From positions 1 through 34,865 of the forward strand of contig JAHEKJ010000004.1 in NCBI GenBank assembly GCA_024638385.1: a stretch of 34,865 nucleotides of DNA, in the 5' to 3' direction. The position numbers and the translations under genes are program-made. Of the stretch, positions 32,586 through 34,865 are shown one piece after another. The first letter of the stretch is position 1. Each line of letters starts with the position of its first letter. This DNA comes from Gammaproteobacteria bacterium. Its GTDB lineage: Bacteria > Pseudomonadota > Gammaproteobacteria > GCA-001735895. A model generated the notes under the pieces. It saw only the letters and a program-made list of their open reading frames with translations. It searched no databases and was not told where the DNA came from.

Positions 32586-34685
32586 ATGGGGTCGCACAAC
32601 CCGGCGTCGGTGCCGCTGCTGTCGCTCGACGCGGTCGCCTTCGACAGCGAGACCACCGGGCTCGACACCGGCAAAGCGCGGATGATCCAGCTCGGCGCGG
32701 TGCGCATCGTCCACGGCAAGGTCGACCCCGAGCGGCGTTTCGACGAACTGATCGACCCGGGCGAACCGATCCCCGACGAGAGCCGCGCGATTCACGGCAT
32801 CGGCGATGCCGACGTCGCCGGCGCGCGCAAGTTTGCCGAGGTCGTCGCCGATTTCGACCGGTGGCGCGACGACGCCGTGCTGATCGGCTACGCGAGCGGC
32901 TTCGACCTGGCGATGCTGAAGCGGGAAAAGCAACTCGCCGGGCTCGAGTGGACGCCGCCGCGTTGCCTCGACGTGCGTTTTCTCGTCAACCTGCTGAAGC
33001 CCAACCTGCCCGACTTTTCGCTCGACACGATCGCGGGCTGGCTCGGCATCGAGGTTCACGAACGGCATACCGCGCTCGGCGACGCGGTCACGACCGCGAC
33101 GATCTTCGTCGAGCTGATTCCGCGGTTGCGCGAGGCCGGCATTCGCACGCTGGCCGAGGCCGAGCGCGCCTGCGAACGCTTCGCCGAGACCAGCGTGCAG
33201 GAAGCCCGTATCGGCTGGCTCGATCCGCAGGCCGCGCGTCGTCGGCGCGAGGCGCTCGCGCGCATCGACAGCTTTCCGTACCGCCACCGCCTGCGCGAAC
33301 TGATGTCGAGCCCGCCGTTGATCGTCGCGCCGGACATGAGCCTGCGCGACGCGCTCGCCAGGCTCATCGACGACAAGGTCAGCTCGCTCTACGTCGAACC
33401 GCGCGAGGACGGCGGCGCGCACGGCATCATCACCGAGCGCGATCTGCTGCGCCAGTTGCGCAAGGAAGGCGAGGCGGCCTTCGAGCGCCGCCTGCGCGAG
33501 GTCGCGGTGTATCCGCTCGAGAGCCTGCCCGAGGAGGCTTTCGTTTACCGCGCGATCGCGCGCATGCGCCGTCTGCACGTGCGTCACCTCGGCGTGCACG
33601 CCGCCGACGGGCGGCTGGTCGGCGCGCTGTCGGCGCGGGATTTGTTACGCCAGCGCGCCGACGACGCGGTGCTGCTCGGCGACGACATCGACGCCGCGAA
33701 TTCCGCCGGGCAGATGGCCGAGGTCTGGGGCAAGATCGTGCTCGTCGCGAAAGCGCTGGTCGCCGAGGACGTCGACGCGCGCGACGTCGCCGCGGTGATT
33801 TCGCGCGAATTGTGCGCGTTGACGCGGCGCGCCTGCGTGCTCGCCGAGCGCGAGATGGATTCGCCGCCGCCCTGCCCCTACGCGATGCTCGTGCTCGGCT
33901 CCGGCGGCCGCGGCGAAAGCCTGCTGGCGATGGACCAGGACAACGCGATCGTGTTCGCCGACGGCGATCCGGGCGGCGCCGAGGACCAGTATTTCGGCAC
34001 GCTTGGCGGGCGCGTTGCCGATATGCTCGACGCCGCCGGCGTGCCCTATTGCAAGGGCAAGATCATGGCGAGCAATCCGGACTGGCGGCATTCGCGCGCC
34101 GGCTGGCAGGCGCTGATCGAATCCTGGATCCGGCGCAAGTCACCCGAGGACATACTCAACTGCGATATTTTCTTCGATTCGACCTGCGTGCACGGCGACA
34201 CGCGGCTGGCGGACGAGGTGCTCGCCCATGCGTTCGCAGCCGGCGCACAGGCGAAACAGTTTATCCAGCTGATGTCGATCAACGCGGCCAAGAACCGGCC
34301 GCCGCTCGGCCTGTTCGGCCGCTTCAAGCTCGCCGACGGGCGCATGGACCTGAAGATGGGCGGCATTATGCCGCTGTTCTCGACCGCGCGCGTGCTCGCG
34401 ATCACCCACGCGATCCGGGTACAGTCGACGCCGGGCCGCTATGCCGCGGTCGCGCCGTTGATGGCGAACATGCAAACGACGATCGAGAACGTCAGCGAGG
34501 CGCACCGCATCCTGATCAACGCGATACTGCAACAGCAGCTGGTCGACATCGAGGCCGGCATCCCGCCGTCGAACCGCGTCGCGCCGAACGATCTGTCGTC
34601 GGCGCTGCGCGACCAGCTGAGCTGGGCGCTCGAGCAGGTTCCGAACGTCTCCAATCTGCTCGGCGACCCCCTCGCCCCCGCCTGA
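32586..34685 (+). CDS. exonuclease-CBS-DUF294 nucleotidyltransferase fusion
   Basis: 699 residues with three parts. (1) Residues ~12-185: DnaQ-like DEDDh exonuclease, Asp20 and Glu22 (FDSETTG), Asp107 (YASGFDLAML) and His161/Asp166 (HTALGD). (2) Residues ~235-365: two CBS modules (SPPLIVAPDMSLRDALARLI, GIITERDLLRQL; VYRAIARMRRLHVRHLGV, GALSARDLLRQ). (3) Residues ~375-690: GlnD-like DUF294 nucleotidyltransferase and DUF294 C-terminal domain, with GSGGRGE from 438 and D450xD452 in MDQDNAI, the metal-binding pair. All catalytic residues look intact. In most DUF294 proteins a cyclic-nucleotide-binding domain precedes the CBS pair; here an exonuclease does. It is adjacent (0 nt) to the SDR gene. 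Substrates are unknown. Confidence 0.9.
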   Translation: MGSHNPASVPLLSLDAVAFDSETTGLDTGKARMIQLGAVRIVHGKVDPERRFDELIDPGEPIPDESRAIHGIGDADVAGARKFAEVVADFDRWRDDAVLIGYASGFDLAMLKREKQLAGLEWTPPRCLDVRFLVNLLKPNLPDFSLDTIAGWLGIEVHERHTALGDAVTTATIFVELIPRLREAGIRTLAEAERACERFAETSVQEARIGWLDPQAARRRREALARIDSFPYRHRLRELMSSPPLIVAPDMSLRDALARLIDDKVSSLYVEPREDGGAHGIITERDLLRQLRKEGEAAFERRLREVAVYPLESLPEEAFVYRAIARMRRLHVRHLGVHAADGRLVGALSARDLLRQRADDAVLLGDDIDAANSAGQMAEVWGKIVLVAKALVAEDVDARDVAAVISRELCALTRRACVLAEREMDSPPPCPYAMLVLGSGGRGESLLAMDQDNAIVFADGDPGGAEDQYFGTLGGRVADMLDAAGVPYCKGKIMASNPDWRHSRAGWQALIESWIRRKSPEDILNCDIFFDSTCVHGDTRLADEVLAHAFAAGAQAKQFIQLMSINAAKNRPPLGLFGRFKLADGRMDLKMGGIMPLFSTARVLAITHAIRVQSTPGRYAAVAPLMANMQTTIENVSEAHRILINAILQQQLVDIEAGIPPSNRVAPNDLSSALRDQLSWALEQVPNVSNLLGDPLAPA

Positions 34686-34730
34686 CCCGAATGGCACTTG
34701 CTTTAACCTGTCATATTCATCATAGCGCCG

Positions 34731-34824
34731 CGTCATTGCCAGGAGGCGCCAGCCGACGAAGCAATCTCGCGGACCCGGCCCGATCTCGGGAGATTGCTTC
34801 GCTGCTTCGCAGCTCGCAATGACG
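34731..34824 (+). repeat. palindromic element CGTCATTGC...GCAATGACG
   Basis: Left arm 34731-34768 (CGTCATTGCCAGGAGGCGCC, then GACGAAGCAATCTC) and right arm 34790-34824 (GAGATTGCTTCG...CTCGCAATGACG) are inverted copies with a few differences. The wording CGTCATTGC(G)AGGAG...GACGAAGCAATCTC belongs to a widespread bacterial intergenic palindrome family seen in many phyla. Beyond it, 34825-34865 contains another start (GGGAGATCCCTTCGCTG) of a similar repeat cut by the window edge. It follows the fusion gene by 45 nt. Confidence 0.75.
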
Positions 34825-34865
34825 GCAAGCGTCGGGAGATCCCTTCGCTGTCGCTCGGGACGCCT

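Noticed and set aside
32192-34822. An 876-residue frame across the SDR and fusion genes
   Set aside because: Arg-rich shadow; the frames with catalytic motifs are the real ones.

Overview
The window is a G+C-rich (by eye about two thirds), densely packed chromosomal segment. The gene content and order point to a gammaproteobacterium: lptM-lysA-dapF-DUF484-xerC, then hslV-hslU-DUF971-ubiE-ubiJ-ubiB, and mreBCD divergent from gatCAB. As I recall them, these blocks match Pseudomonas-type gammaproteobacterial order, but other neighbours (rnd directly after mreD, no maf/rng) differ. I would call it an uncultured or poorly characterised high-GC gammaproteobacterium and not go further.

Region by region. 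1-9.5 kb (+ strand) is an accessory-looking run of short, single-domain genes, many overlapping by 1-4 nt: SnoaL-like (partial), PaiB-like FMN-binding protein, isochorismatase-type hydrolase, cupin, VOC protein, several small membrane proteins (including DUF3147, DUF2784 and DUF1304 types), GFA-type zinc protein, DUF1428, GNAT, PhzF, DUF3830 and DUF402. Inside it, about 4.77-5.30 kb is a decayed patch holding an internally deleted GNAT gene and a Kazal-like lipoprotein fragment without a start codon and with two in-frame TGAs. 9.5-14 kb holds a LysE-type exporter and then the lysine/peptidoglycan-precursor cluster lptM-lysA-dapF with DUF484 and xerC. 14.1-19.6 kb holds the HslVU protease (TTG start, possible heat-shock promoter), DUF971 and the ubiquinone genes ubiE-ubiJ-ubiB. 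19.7-24.8 kb mixes strands: an unknown secreted protein, rimO, a small Rieske protein, a GGDEF diguanylate cyclase with a long helical N-terminus, an IbaG/BolA protein and an unusual secreted FliL-family protein. 24.8-28.4 kb (- strand) is mreB-mreC-mreD-rnd, the cell-shape genes coupled to RNase D. 28.6-31.7 kb is gatC-gatA-gatB (tRNA amidotransferase). 31.8-34.7 kb is an SDR oxidoreductase directly followed by a 699-residue fusion of a DnaQ-like exonuclease, CBS domains and a DUF294/GlnD-like nucleotidyltransferase.

Intergenic spaces carry several palindromic elements: a near-perfect 31-nt inverted repeat after ubiB beginning GGGGGACAGT, degenerate relatives before ubiE and after fliL, a GGGTC(A/G)GAGCAAA palindrome before hslV, and a CGTCATTGC...GCAATGACG palindrome at the right end. 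They look like REP/MITE-type repeats of the kind mobilised by Y1 (RAYT) transposases, although no transposase is in the window. No rRNA, tRNA, CRISPR array, prophage or insertion sequence was recognised. The least ordinary items are the exonuclease-CBS-DUF294 fusion, the Kazal fragment with TGA at a conserved Cys position, and the secreted orphan FliL protein; none amounts to a demonstrable new multi-gene system.
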